25,785 nt of DNA from M55B112 sp040880545 (GTDB lineage Bacteria > Bacteroidota > Bacteroidia > Bacteroidales > GCA-2748055), in the NCBI GenBank assembly GCA_040880545.1, contig JBBDIE010000093.1:1-25785 (forward strand). Direction: 5' to 3'. The notes under the pieces are model-generated. The model worked only from the letters and a program-made list of their open reading frames with translations. It ran no database searches and had not been told where the DNA came from. How positions within the stretch are numbered: position 1 is the first letter of the stretch; every line of letters begins with the position of its first letter. Below are positions 15,556 to 24,655 of the stretch, piece by piece. The position numbers and the translations under genes were made by a program.

Positions 15556-18087
15556 ATGCTGAAAAAAATAGATTTCTCAAAAAGCATGCCCCATTTCGTT
15601 GCAATTATTGCATTTCTGATTATTTCCTACGGATATTTTACGCCACTGCTGGAGGGGAAAAGACTTGATCAGCATGATCTTAAAACTTTCAAAGGGGGGG
15701 CAAAAGAAATTGCCGATTTTAAGAAAGAAACAGGGGAACAAGCCCTTTGGACAAACAGTATGTTCGGGGGCATGCCCACTTACCTGATCAGCACAAATTA
15801 CAAAGGCAATCTCTTGAAGCACTTGAACACCGTGTTACAAATCGGACCCCGGCCCGGCAGTTACCTGTTTCTATTATTGCTGGGTGCATATATCCTGTTT
15901 ATAGCCTTACGAATCAATCCTTGGATCAGCCTTATCGGTGCCATTGCTTTTGCATTCTCCTCATACAATTTTATCATCATCCTCGCGGGTCACAATACCA
16001 AAGTGGTTGCCATTGCTTATGTTGCACCAGTGCTTGCAGGATTATTCATGACTTTTCGCGGAAAGCGGTTACTTGGCGCGGCACTTACCGGTGTATTTCT
16101 CTCGCTGCAAATACTTGCAGGACATCCACAGATCACTTATTACACCTTGTTTATCGTGGTGTTTTTCGGATTGTCTGAGCTTTATTTTTCTGTCAGGGAA
16201 AAACAGGTAAAGGAATTACTGATCTCTGCAGGGCTACTGATGGTTGTTGTTACCTTTTCTGTGCTTAGCAATTACAGTCGTCTTGCTACAACCATGGAAT
16301 ACGACAGTTACTCCATGCGAACAACATCGGAATTAACCATGAATCAGGAGGACAAAACCGAGGGTCTTCCCCTCTCCTATGCCACCAGCTGGAGCTATGG
16401 TGTCGATGAAACCATGACTCTGCTGATTCCCGGCTTTAAAGGTGGTTCCAGCACCTATCAACTCTCAGAGAGTTCCAATACGTATGAGGCCCTGTCGAGA
16501 CTTGATAAAAACTTTGCCAATAATTTCATTCAAAATGCCAATATGTACTGGGGAAACCAGGGAAGCACATCAGGTCCGGTTTATCTCGGAGCGATCATCA
16601 TCTTCCTTTTTGTCCTTGGCCTTTTTATTGTCGACAGCCGTTATAAATGGTGGATCCTTTCTGTTACTGCTCTGGGAATTCTGTTGTCCTGGGGAAAGAA
16701 CTTCATGCCCCTGACAGAGTTCTTCATGCACCATGTTCCGGGTTACAACAAGTTCAGAACCGTTAGCATGACCCTGGTAATACCCCAGATCGTTGTGCCC
16801 ATTCTGGCGATTTTGACCTTACATAAGGTGATTATTGAGGGAATGGACAAGCAAAAGCTTTTGCATGGACTAAAATGGTCGGCTGGCATTACCGGTGGAT
16901 TGGCCCTGTTGTTTCTTCTGATACCTTCTGCCGCCGGTAATTTCAGCGCCCCAGGCGATATGCGTACCATCAATGCAATCTCCGGAAATAACAATGAAGT
17001 AAAGCAAATGCTTATCAATTCACTGATTCCGGCGTTGGAAGCTGACAGGGAAACAATGCTGCGAACCGATGCCTTCAGGTCACTCATTTTTATCCTTTTA
17101 TCTGCAGGATTGATCTATCTGTACAGGATCAGGGAGATGAAAATGAGCCTTAAGCTGGTAATTGCACTATTCGGTCTGCTCTTTCTTGTGGATATGTGGC
17201 CGGTAAATAAAAGATTTCTAAATGACAGTAACTTTGAGACACGATCAAAGTCTGAACGTCCATTTACAGCTTCTGCGGCAGATAATGCAATTTTGCAGTC
17301 GCCCGGATTGAATGAACGTGTATTGAATCTCACCACCAGTACATTTCAGGATGCACAAACCTCCTATTTTCATCAGTCCATTGGCGGGTACCATGGAGCA
17401 AAAATGAGAAGATTCCAGGACCTGGTGGATTCTGACGTACTTATTGATGAAATGTCCATGCTGATAGGCGCATTACAACGCCAGGACTTTAACCTGCTGG
17501 ACTCTACCCTTGGAGAACTTAATCTCCTGAATATGCTGAATACACGGTTTATAATCATCAATCCCGACGGAGCTCCGTTAACCAATACCCATGCCATGGG
17601 AAACTGTTGGTTTGTGGATGATGTGAAAATTGCAGAAAACGCAGATGATGAACTGGAAAAATTACTAAACACTGATATCAGGAAGACAGCTGTGACTGAC
17701 AAAAAATTCGGTGCCTATTTTTCAGGGAATCCTTTTGCCAGAAGTGCGTCTGACCGGATTCGGCTTATGGATTATCGACCCAACAGGTTAACCTACAGGT
17801 CAATTGCTGAAAACCAGGGATTGGCTGTCTTTTCTGAAATTTATTACGAAAAAGGATGGGAGGCATATATCGATGGAGAGCCAATGGATCATATCAGGGT
17901 GAATTACCTGCTTCGCGGATTATTGGTTCCGGCGGGAGAGCATGAAATTGTATTTGAATTCAGACCCAATACCTATTATACCGGAGAGAAAGTCTCCCTG
18001 GCCGGGTCCCTTGTTCTGTTGTTGTTACTGGCAGGTGCAATCTTCCTGGAGCTGAGAAACAGAAAGGATGAATCAATAACGTCTTAA
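15556..18087 (+). CDS. YfhO family multi-pass membrane protein (GT-C-like)
   Basis: An 843-residue inner-membrane protein. I count about 14 hydrophobic segments: one near residues 12-27, twelve between about 100 and 545, and one near the C-terminus (SLVLLLLLAGAIFLEL). A large extracytoplasmic region of about 240 residues lies between segments 13 and 14, containing the segment HQSIGGYHGAKMRRFQDL typical of YfhO proteins from Bacteroidota. The family resembles GT-C glycosyltransferases, and Bacillus YfhO is implicated in glycosylating teichoic acid; the role in Bacteroidota is not settled. Its position next to a polysaccharide operon and flippase fits lipid-linked sugar transfer, but that is inference. 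Its 3' end overlaps porP by 15 nt. Confidence 0.9.
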   Translation: MLKKIDFSKSMPHFVAIIAFLIISYGYFTPLLEGKRLDQHDLKTFKGGAKEIADFKKETGEQALWTNSMFGGMPTYLISTNYKGNLLKHLNTVLQIGPRPGSYLFLLLLGAYILFIALRINPWISLIGAIAFAFSSYNFIIILAGHNTKVVAIAYVAPVLAGLFMTFRGKRLLGAALTGVFLSLQILAGHPQITYYTLFIVVFFGLSELYFSVREKQVKELLISAGLLMVVVTFSVLSNYSRLATTMEYDSYSMRTTSELTMNQEDKTEGLPLSYATSWSYGVDETMTLLIPGFKGGSSTYQLSESSNTYEALSRLDKNFANNFIQNANMYWGNQGSTSGPVYLGAIIIFLFVLGLFIVDSRYKWWILSVTALGILLSWGKNFMPLTEFFMHHVPGYNKFRTVSMTLVIPQIVVPILAILTLHKVIIEGMDKQKLLHGLKWSAGITGGLALLFLLIPSAAGNFSAPGDMRTINAISGNNNEVKQMLINSLIPALEADRETMLRTDAFRSLIFILLSAGLIYLYRIREMKMSLKLVIALFGLLFLVDMWPVNKRFLNDSNFETRSKSERPFTASAADNAILQSPGLNERVLNLTTSTFQDAQTSYFHQSIGGYHGAKMRRFQDLVDSDVLIDEMSMLIGALQRQDFNLLDSTLGELNLLNMLNTRFIIINPDGAPLTNTHAMGNCWFVDDVKIAENADDELEKLLNTDIRKTAVTDKKFGAYFSGNPFARSASDRIRLMDYRPNRLTYRSIAENQGLAVFSEIYYEKGWEAYIDGEPMDHIRVNYLLRGLLVPAGEHEIVFEFRPNTYYTGEKVSLAGSLVLLLLLAGAIFLELRNRKDESITS

Positions 18088-19056
18088 CCACCTGTATCTT
18101 CTGGACTCATCTCCGAATTTATAGGAGAGAGAAAGCTCATGGGTGCCGAAATTAAATCTTTGAATAGAAGTGAATGCATAATCATAGGCGTACCCGAAAT
18201 AGAAGCCCCCGGTGTTAAAACCCATCAGAGAGATGAGACTTCCGTCTGTCCTGAATGCAACTCCTAACCAATAGTCATCCATATAATAGACTTTAGCGCC
18301 AATGTCTCCCTGGGGAATCCATTGCTCTGTGGTTTTAAAAATTGCATTGGGTTCAATGATAAAGTTTTTTCCCATATCAAATCTGTATCCGCCCATCAGC
18401 CAGTAATGGCGATAAATTTTGTTTTCGTTTGAAATCCCCCCTAAGTTGACCACGGACTGGAAGAGATTACTGATACTGGCTCCGAAAAAATATTCTTTAT
18501 TTGATACATGTATGCCGAAATCCACATCAGGCGTATATCCTACATTATGAATTCCTGCATTTACAAGGGGATCATAGTCCCTTCCAAACTCCAGTTCATC
18601 AGTGGCAATTCTGAATTGAAACAACTTACCTGCCAGACCAAAGGAGAGCTGATTATTTTCAAGGATGATATGGTATGCATAGGTAAATTGTATCCCTGTA
18701 CGGGATAATTTCCCATTTACATCATTGATAACATAAGCACCGAGGCCAACCCGTCCCCTGCTACTTGGAATCAGTATATTCTTGTTTCTTATGGGGTGTT
18801 TCACAATCCTGTGAGACCGCTGTAATATCCTGGTCTGCCATGTTGCTGAAAAAGTCTGGGGAGCATCACCGAATCCGACCCATTGCTGACGTGCGGTAGT
18901 ATTTACCGAGGTATATCCATCGTGCCCGGCCATGGCCGGATTAACAATAAACCCATTTAAGACATACTGGCTAAAAATTGGCAACTGCTGACCTTGAGCA
19001 GTTATACTCACCAAAGCCAGCAGCAATATTATACTATATCTACTACTCTTCTTCAA
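18073..19056 (-). CDS. PorP/SprF family type IX secretion system membrane protein
   Basis: A 327-residue outer-membrane protein. A signal peptide (ILLLALVSITAQG, cleaved near residue 22) is followed by QLPIFSQYVLNGFIVNPAMAG, the typical PorP/SprF opening, then WVGFGDAPQTFSATW and alternating strands rich in aromatic residues, ending in a strand-like tail (FGTHELSLSYKF), consistent with a beta-barrel. Members help secrete or anchor specific large type IX substrates, and SprF is required for SprB surface localisation in Flavobacterium. The start is a TTG at 19056; no usable ATG exists before residue 40, and the TTG places the signal peptide correctly. It begins 29 nt after the stop of the SprB-like gene, the usual arrangement of substrate and dedicated SprF partner. 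Confidence 0.93.
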   Translation of the reverse strand: MKKSSRYSIILLLALVSITAQGQQLPIFSQYVLNGFIVNPAMAGHDGYTSVNTTARQQWVGFGDAPQTFSATWQTRILQRSHRIVKHPIRNKNILIPSSRGRVGLGAYVINDVNGKLSRTGIQFTYAYHIILENNQLSFGLAGKLFQFRIATDELEFGRDYDPLVNAGIHNVGYTPDVDFGIHVSNKEYFFGASISNLFQSVVNLGGISNENKIYRHYWLMGGYRFDMGKNFIIEPNAIFKTTEQWIPQGDIGAKVYYMDDYWLGVAFRTDGSLISLMGFNTGGFYFGYAYDYAFTSIQRFNFGTHELSLSYKFGDESRRYRWLRRY

Positions 19057-19085
19057 TCTTCTAATTTGTCCGCAATTATACGGAA

Positions 19086-22000
19086 TTAACGTATAATTGT
19101 TACGTTCCCTGTGATAGGAGGATCGTCATTCCCCAGATCCAATACATAATGGTATGAATCAACAGGTAACTCCCTTCCGTTATAAGTTCCATCCCAGGGC
19201 TCATTGGCAACATCTGTTGAGTGGTATACCAATTCTCCCCACCGGTTATATATTCTTAACTCAGCATTGGGATATAAATACATATCGTTGGTGCCATCAT
19301 AATCATCATCCAACATCCAAAAATCATTTGCCCCGTCACCATTGGGTGTGAATGCGTTGGGAATAGACAGGCACGACAGGCGGATAGCGTCTATAACCGC
19401 GGTGTCTGTCAATACACAGTTATTTCCGTCTACCAGGGTTATAATAAAGTCGCCCGGTCCAAGGTTGTCGAAATAATAGCTGGTTCCTTTGTTTATGAAA
19501 TATGGTGGCGTGCCTCCTTCTATATTATTGATAGTCAGCGTTCCATCTGCTTCATCTTTACACTCTGCAGGTGTTGTTTCATACTCCATCACCAGCGATT
19601 GAGGAGCCTCCAGCACAATTACTGTTGTATCTGCACAATCATTCGCATCAACCACAATCACGGTATATTCCCCTTCCGGGAGTGATTCAAAAACTGGAGC
19701 CGGCAGATGGTCGTTGCCATTCAGGGAATAATTGTAGATGGGAGATTCATTTAAAGGAGTACCTCCTGTAACAGAGAGACTGATCCTTCCACTCACATGT
19801 CCGGCGCATAACGGATCATCAGCCTGGAATCCTGTATTTATTGCCTGTGGTTCCCTTACGATCAAAGAGGTGTCAAAGGCACAACCGGAAGCATCGGTTC
19901 CGGTAACCTCATAAACGCCTGCGGTAAGTCCGGAAAGAATGTTCTTGTTGTTGTCCGACGGGTCGGTGTTCCATCCAAATGTATATCCCGGATTTCCGCC
20001 GGTAACCATAAACTCTAACGCTGCATCAGATGCATCGAAACAACTTACATCTCTTCCGTTATAATCACTTCTGACAATAATTTCCGGCATGATCCTGGAT
20101 CGCTGGCCGATGTATAAGCTGTCCTCTGCAATACAGCCATTGTCATCGGTTACCACAACATGGTAGGTTCCCTCTTCAACACCATTAAGCGACCTGTTGC
20201 CGGGTACACCATCCCAGGTATAGGTATAATCACCAACACCGCCCGCCGGATTTATCATTATTGTACTTGTATCCCCATAACATTCTATCAGCCTGTTTGG
20301 ATCAGCGTTCAGTACAATGGTATCCGGATCTTCCAGCTGCCAGTCATAGAAGTTGGTACATCCGTTTGCATCGGAAATTTCCACCGAATAATAGCCTGCA
20401 GTAAGACCTGATATAATTGTGTCTGTACCACCTGGTTCTGACCACGTGTAGGAGTATGGCCGGGTACCTCCCTGGGGTGTCAGACTAACCCATCCATCCG
20501 CACCGTTGAAACAACTGATTTCAAAACCATTTCGTAATGAACTATCCGGCATAGCAATAAACGGTTCGGGTTGGGTAAGCACAACCGAATCGGTAACAGA
20601 ACAATCAATCTGGTCGGTGATTGTGAAATAGTAGACGCCAGCCGGAAGATTCTCCTGGTCCTTAGCTGTGGGATCATTCAGGGTTACACCAGCCGGGGCA
20701 GTCCATAGGTAGGTATAGATGCCTGGCTCCGTTGTGGTCCCCCCTCCACTGACGTTGTTCAGCCGTATATATCCATCTGACTCCCCGAAACAGCTGATAT
20801 TGTCTGTCCCTGCAAATCCACTCAACAGGGTATCGTAGGTTATCTGCGGTGGTTCATACAGGGTGAAAGTTGAATCATAGACACAGTCATGAGCATCCGT
20901 TACTTCCACGGTATATATTCCTGCAGCGAGGTTCACTTTAATACTGTCAGTTCCCGAAGCATCTTCGCTCCACGAAAATTCATTGTCCAGATATTCAGTG
21001 TGGCCCCCAAGATACTGCAGGGTGAGTTTTCCATCCGAATTTCCAAAGCAACTGACATCCCATCCTCCCGGGTGTTGATCCGCTATGTCACGCACAATGC
21101 TAATGGGATCCGGCTCTGTAATGTCAATTGCAATGATAGAATCTCCCTGGCCGCTACCCAGGAGACAGCCATTAGCATCCTCTAACCATAAATAATAGAT
21201 TCCGGATGTAAGATTATCTATCCGCGGAGTTGTTGCCATGGGTTCACTTTCCAGGTCATCGTACCATTTATAGTTATAATCAGGCTTTCCCCCCAGTCCA
21301 ATTGCCTCCACGAGCCCATCTGATGCACCGTAACAGGATACATTATAGTTCCCGTATTCACTCAGGTTTTGGATGTTGTAATCCAGGTAATTAGCCGGTG
21401 GGATCACAAAAGTAGTATCAAATTTACATAGGTGATAATCTTTGAATATATATTGGTATGTTCCAGCTTTCACATCGTATAAATCTTCTCCTCCATCTCC
21501 CACAGGTTCCCCAATTAATTTATATTCCCAGTAATAGTCATTAATTTCAACACCACCTGAAAGGTCCACGTGTATCTCAGCTGTCGGGTCCTCACCGTAA
21601 CAATTTGGTTTTATTATGGTATAGGAATCGATGGCTAATGTATCAGGTTCTGTTAACTCAAGGGTATCGGTAAAAGAACAACCAATTGTATCTGTTATAA
21701 AATAGGTGTATATACCTGCTGGCTGTTGGAAAAGCGTATCAAAGTCATATTGTGCTGTTTGCAGCAGATCTCCTGATTCATTTTCCCATACAATTTCATA
21801 GGTATGTCTCAGATCGCCTCCAACAGGGATCAATTCAACAATTCCATCTGAAAGTCCGTGACAGGTAATATTGTAACCACCGTACAATACACTGTCGTTT
21901 TCAATAGCTGAGAGTTTAGGAACAATGTCGATTGTTACGAGTGTATCGATAGATGTACTCTGGCAGGTTTTGTTTCCTGAAATATTTTCGATATACGGGA

Positions 22001-23810
22001 TAAACCGGTAAGTAACCCGCTGTATTGTATCCTCATCGTGGGACAGATACTCAATGAAATCAATAATTTCAACATTGCTTTCACTCGCTCTCTCTCCGAT
22101 TATCACATTATTGAGATCTGATACGATCAGATCATATTTCACTGTTCCTGTTGTTAGCTGGAAATTATTCACGTCAAAATCAACCGGGGCCCCATTACAA
22201 TAAATTGCTTCCTGGGTTACCGCCGGGGGAACGGATACCTGTATGTTTGGATTGGGTTCAACCCGGATAGTTGTGGTGTCATCTGTACCCACACAGGCAC
22301 GTGCTCCCGGACCGTAAGGGATGATCCTGTAAATTACAGAATCAACGTTGGTTCCCGGGTTGCCCAGTTCATCCCTGATTGTATCACCTTCCGTATACGC
22401 AACTGCTCCGGTAATACCCCCTGAATATAAGACTTCGTAATTGAAAGTCGAACCCGGAAGTGAGCTCACCACAGTAATTTGTGTTGTTTCACCATTACAC
22501 AGTATATCATCTTCAGCTGTGGCAGTAGCGACTGGACGCAGCTCAACTGTAAGCTGCGCCGAATCGCTGTATTTCTGGCGTCCGAGCCTGTCAGTAATAC
22601 TAACCCTGTATTGGTACCCGTTCAAATCGAATCCTGCATCGATTATGAAAAGTGTGTCATAATGCGAACCTCCGGTGGTAACATTCTCCGGGAGGTTTAT
22701 CCAACCTGTTCCATCATTCACCTGCCACTGGTATGTCAATGGTTTCGGCCCGACTGCCCTCACTGCAAAAAAGGCGGTGTCACCTTCACATACAATAAAA
22801 TCTTCCGGATGATCCTTAATATTCGGTCTGCCCCGGGCTAAACCAAAATGGTTCCCAAGTGATCGAATACCATTCAATAAATCATTACGGTAAGCTACAT
22901 TATTCACTGCCTGCTCATGGACACCATCCACTTCCCAATCACCATCGGGTGCATCTCTTTTAATCACGATGGCACTGTCCGCTATGACTTCGGTAAAACC
23001 GTTACCGGTCAGATTGATATCATACAGGGCCACATCAAAGCCCCCGTTTGCTGTCATGCTCCAAAACCCGTCTTCGTAGACTTCATAGATCTCTGAACTG
23101 TCATCCTCGATGGGCAGTCCTGCAATGCCGAGAGGAATTGTGTCAATGAATTCTGCCAATACAGATCCGGGAGCAGAGAGCGTTGTAATACCAATATTTG
23201 CCGGGTTATCAAAATTTTCAGAGCCGATGGGGAACAGGTAATTTGCACTGCTGTTTATCCCCCTTTCAAATTTTCCAATTATCCTTCCAGAAGTATATAT
23301 CAGTGATGTGGCAGATCCGTTGGATAGAAAAATCTTATTCGGACCTGTTTCAATGTTTCCGCTGGTAAGCTCAAGAAATCCTGAAACCAATATATTCGTG
23401 TTAAGAAAAATTCTGCTGGCAGGAAAAGCACCGGAATTATTAATAACCAGTTTATTAAAACTCCCTGGGCCCGAACTTGTAACAAATTGATTATCGGAGC
23501 CCAGCAGCCGGACAGTACTTGTACCGGGTGTGAATGTTCCTGTATTGCTCCAGTTGCCTTTTATATTATACTGGCCGTTCCCCTGGGTGTTTCCTGCATT
23601 AATATAAGGGCCGGAGAGGTTGATGGTGCCATCGTTCTTAACGGTACCGGTATTGTTTTTCACCGTATCCGCTTCCACATAAGTACCCCCGGTAATTGAA
23701 ATGAAAGCCCCGGTATTGGTAAGTACCTGGGAATTTACAGAAAGAGGCAGAAAGAAGAGCACTAACAAAGTCAGAATAAAGGTAGACTTTCCTAACAATG
23801 TCTCCTTCAT
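19086..23810 (-). CDS. Giant cell-surface adhesin with SprB repeats and type IX C-terminal domain
   Basis: A 1574-residue secreted protein, similar in plan to gliding-motility adhesins. Order: signal peptide (STFILTLLVLFFLPLSVNSQ); an N-terminal strand-rich region with NxGT/GN repeats resembling a beta-helix (to about residue 200); an Ig-like domain near residue 330-420 (TYQWQVNDGTGW, YQYRVSITD); two PKD-like cysteine-containing domains (to about 640); ten SprB-like repeats (about 641-1478); and a gliding-motility-associated C-terminal domain (PNAFTPNGDGAND, IYNRWGELVY) that targets proteins to the type IX machinery. I chose ATG 23810 because the signal peptide follows it directly; ATG 23849 and TTG 23870 are in frame upstream. 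Paired with porP/sprF downstream. Function as adhesin or motility protein is inferred from architecture; the ligand is unknown. Confidence 0.92.
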   Translation of the reverse strand: MKETLLGKSTFILTLLVLFFLPLSVNSQVLTNTGAFISITGGTYVEADTVKNNTGTVKNDGTINLSGPYINAGNTQGNGQYNIKGNWSNTGTFTPGTSTVRLLGSDNQFVTSSGPGSFNKLVINNSGAFPASRIFLNTNILVSGFLELTSGNIETGPNKIFLSNGSATSLIYTSGRIIGKFERGINSSANYLFPIGSENFDNPANIGITTLSAPGSVLAEFIDTIPLGIAGLPIEDDSSEIYEVYEDGFWSMTANGGFDVALYDINLTGNGFTEVIADSAIVIKRDAPDGDWEVDGVHEQAVNNVAYRNDLLNGIRSLGNHFGLARGRPNIKDHPEDFIVCEGDTAFFAVRAVGPKPLTYQWQVNDGTGWINLPENVTTGGSHYDTLFIIDAGFDLNGYQYRVSITDRLGRQKYSDSAQLTVELRPVATATAEDDILCNGETTQITVVSSLPGSTFNYEVLYSGGITGAVAYTEGDTIRDELGNPGTNVDSVIYRIIPYGPGARACVGTDDTTTIRVEPNPNIQVSVPPAVTQEAIYCNGAPVDFDVNNFQLTTGTVKYDLIVSDLNNVIIGERASESNVEIIDFIEYLSHDEDTIQRVTYRFIPYIENISGNKTCQSTSIDTLVTIDIVPKLSAIENDSVLYGGYNITCHGLSDGIVELIPVGGDLRHTYEIVWENESGDLLQTAQYDFDTLFQQPAGIYTYFITDTIGCSFTDTLELTEPDTLAIDSYTIIKPNCYGEDPTAEIHVDLSGGVEINDYYWEYKLIGEPVGDGGEDLYDVKAGTYQYIFKDYHLCKFDTTFVIPPANYLDYNIQNLSEYGNYNVSCYGASDGLVEAIGLGGKPDYNYKWYDDLESEPMATTPRIDNLTSGIYYLWLEDANGCLLGSGQGDSIIAIDITEPDPISIVRDIADQHPGGWDVSCFGNSDGKLTLQYLGGHTEYLDNEFSWSEDASGTDSIKVNLAAGIYTVEVTDAHDCVYDSTFTLYEPPQITYDTLLSGFAGTDNISCFGESDGYIRLNNVSGGGTTTEPGIYTYLWTAPAGVTLNDPTAKDQENLPAGVYYFTITDQIDCSVTDSVVLTQPEPFIAMPDSSLRNGFEISCFNGADGWVSLTPQGGTRPYSYTWSEPGGTDTIISGLTAGYYSVEISDANGCTNFYDWQLEDPDTIVLNADPNRLIECYGDTSTIMINPAGGVGDYTYTWDGVPGNRSLNGVEEGTYHVVVTDDNGCIAEDSLYIGQRSRIMPEIIVRSDYNGRDVSCFDASDAALEFMVTGGNPGYTFGWNTDPSDNNKNILSGLTAGVYEVTGTDASGCAFDTSLIVREPQAINTGFQADDPLCAGHVSGRISLSVTGGTPLNESPIYNYSLNGNDHLPAPVFESLPEGEYTVIVVDANDCADTTVIVLEAPQSLVMEYETTPAECKDEADGTLTINNIEGGTPPYFINKGTSYYFDNLGPGDFIITLVDGNNCVLTDTAVIDAIRLSCLSIPNAFTPNGDGANDFWMLDDDYDGTNDMYLYPNAELRIYNRWGELVYHSTDVANEPWDGTYNGRELPVDSYHYVLDLGNDDPPITGNVTIIR
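19089..19373 (-). other. Type IX secretion C-terminal sorting domain (gliding motility-associated, CHU_C type)
   Basis: The last ~95 residues of the adhesin, starting at CLSIPNAFTPNGDGAND. It carries RIYNRWGELVYHS and PWDGTYNGRELPVDSYHYVLDL, the hallmark pattern of the gliding-motility-associated C-terminal domain (type B signal, TIGR04131 class), and ends in a strand at the stop codon. Proteins with this signal usually need a dedicated PorP/SprF partner, which is the next gene. Confidence 0.9.
19377..21890 (-). repeat. Ten tandem SprB-like protein repeats
   Basis: Ten successive units of about 70-100 residues. Each begins with a cysteine motif of the SCFGxSDG type and runs through a GG turn and a YxYxW strand to a closing GxYxxxxxDxxGC segment. 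Every unit has exactly two cysteines, one at each end (20 in all), suggesting one disulfide per repeat. The SDG motif is degenerate in units 2, 7, 8, 9 and 10 (for example CYGDTST and CAGHVSG). The units have diverged in DNA, so this is a protein-level repeat rather than a direct DNA repeat. Confidence 0.88.
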
Positions 23811-23887
23811 TCTGCGATAGATATTCTCTATATTAATTGAACTCTGCATTCTGCTTATCCGGTATGGCAATAAAGCCTCTGTATCAT

Positions 23888-23916
23888 TTAAAATATTAAT
23901 GCTATATCAAGATCAA
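23888..23916 (-). promoter_or_regulatory. Weak candidate promoter of the adhesin-porP operon
   Basis: On the minus strand, TTG (23914-23916), an 18-nt spacer, then TATTTTAA (23888-23895), which resembles TTG-N19-TAnnTTTG with two mismatches in the -7 box. It would leave a leader of about 70 nt before the ATG at 23810. Weak evidence in an AT-rich gap. Confidence 0.22.
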
Positions 23917-23981
23917 CCTTCTCCACCTGGTAATTTAACTTGAATATTCACAATTTTTAATTCGTATAATTCAACATCATA

Positions 23982-24647
23982 TCAATATTTTTCTACCTTC
24001 TCCAAGGAAATTTCAAATACCAGGGCGGTGTTAGGTGGGATCACATTGGGTAAGCCGGCAGTACCATAGGCAAGGGCTGAAGGAATAAAAATTCTCCAGA
24101 CCGAACCTTCCGGCATGATTTGTATCGCCTCACTTAGCCCAGGAATCAAATTAGACACCGCATTTCTGACTGGTTCCCCCTTTTCCGCCGTGTTTTCAAA
24201 TATGGTTCCATCCGGAAAAACACCCACTACACCCATTACAATAGTATCACTGACTGCTGGTTTTACGCCCTTGCCCTGTTTAATCATAATATAATGTACG
24301 CCACTTGGCAATACTCCAACGCCGGATTTTTCCTTTAAGTCGGCAAACAAATTCTGTTCCATCTGTTTGCTCCGTTCGTTCTGAATTGATAATTGATACG
24401 AAGTAATTATCGGCACGATGGTTGAGTCGGAGATCAACCGTGGCTGATTGTTTATCAGATCATCCATCCCCCTGTTAAACAAATCTTTATTATTCAGATC
24501 AAACTCGTTATTCACCATCCACTGGCCCACAAATACCCCCAGGCTATATTGGAGGGAGTCGATCTTTGAGTTGAGCTCCACCGGTTGTTGTGCATTTATA
24601 AAAACTGAAAAGAAAAGGGCTGTTAATGTTATGATTTTGTGTTTCAT
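23982..24647 (-). CDS. FKBP-type peptidyl-prolyl isomerase-like protein, periplasmic
   Basis: A 221-residue exported protein with a Sec signal peptide (KIITLTALFFSVFINAQ; no lipobox). It has an N-terminal helical region (about 22-108, with SLQYSLGVFVG as in Mip/FkpA-type dimerisation segments), a linker with LPSGVHYIMIKQGKG, and a C-terminal FKBP domain (about 132-221) with VFPDGTIFENT, IPSALAYG and IPPNTALVFEISL. Compared with human FKBP12, the fold residues F36, Y82 and F99 are kept (F150, Y194, F211), but Y26 is V140, D37 is E151, W59 is L171 and F46 is not aromatic. Prolyl isomerase activity may be weak, and a chaperone role is possible. It begins 8 nt after the upstream tail-fibre-like gene, so the two are likely co-transcribed. 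Confidence 0.9.
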   Translation of the reverse strand: MKHKIITLTALFFSVFINAQQPVELNSKIDSLQYSLGVFVGQWMVNNEFDLNNKDLFNRGMDDLINNQPRLISDSTIVPIITSYQLSIQNERSKQMEQNLFADLKEKSGVGVLPSGVHYIMIKQGKGVKPAVSDTIVMGVVGVFPDGTIFENTAEKGEPVRNAVSNLIPGLSEAIQIMPEGSVWRIFIPSALAYGTAGLPNVIPPNTALVFEISLEKVEKY

Positions 24648-24655
24648 TTAGTCAT

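Noticed and set aside
19377..21890. DNA-level tandem repeats or CRISPR-like array
   Set aside because: The units are repeats at protein level only, of variable length (about 70-100 codons) with diverged DNA and no spacer structure.
23811..23870. Longer N-terminus of the adhesin from TTG 23870 or ATG 23849
   Set aside because: The signal peptide follows the ATG at 23810 directly; a longer start would bury it behind about 13-20 polar residues. It is not fully excluded.
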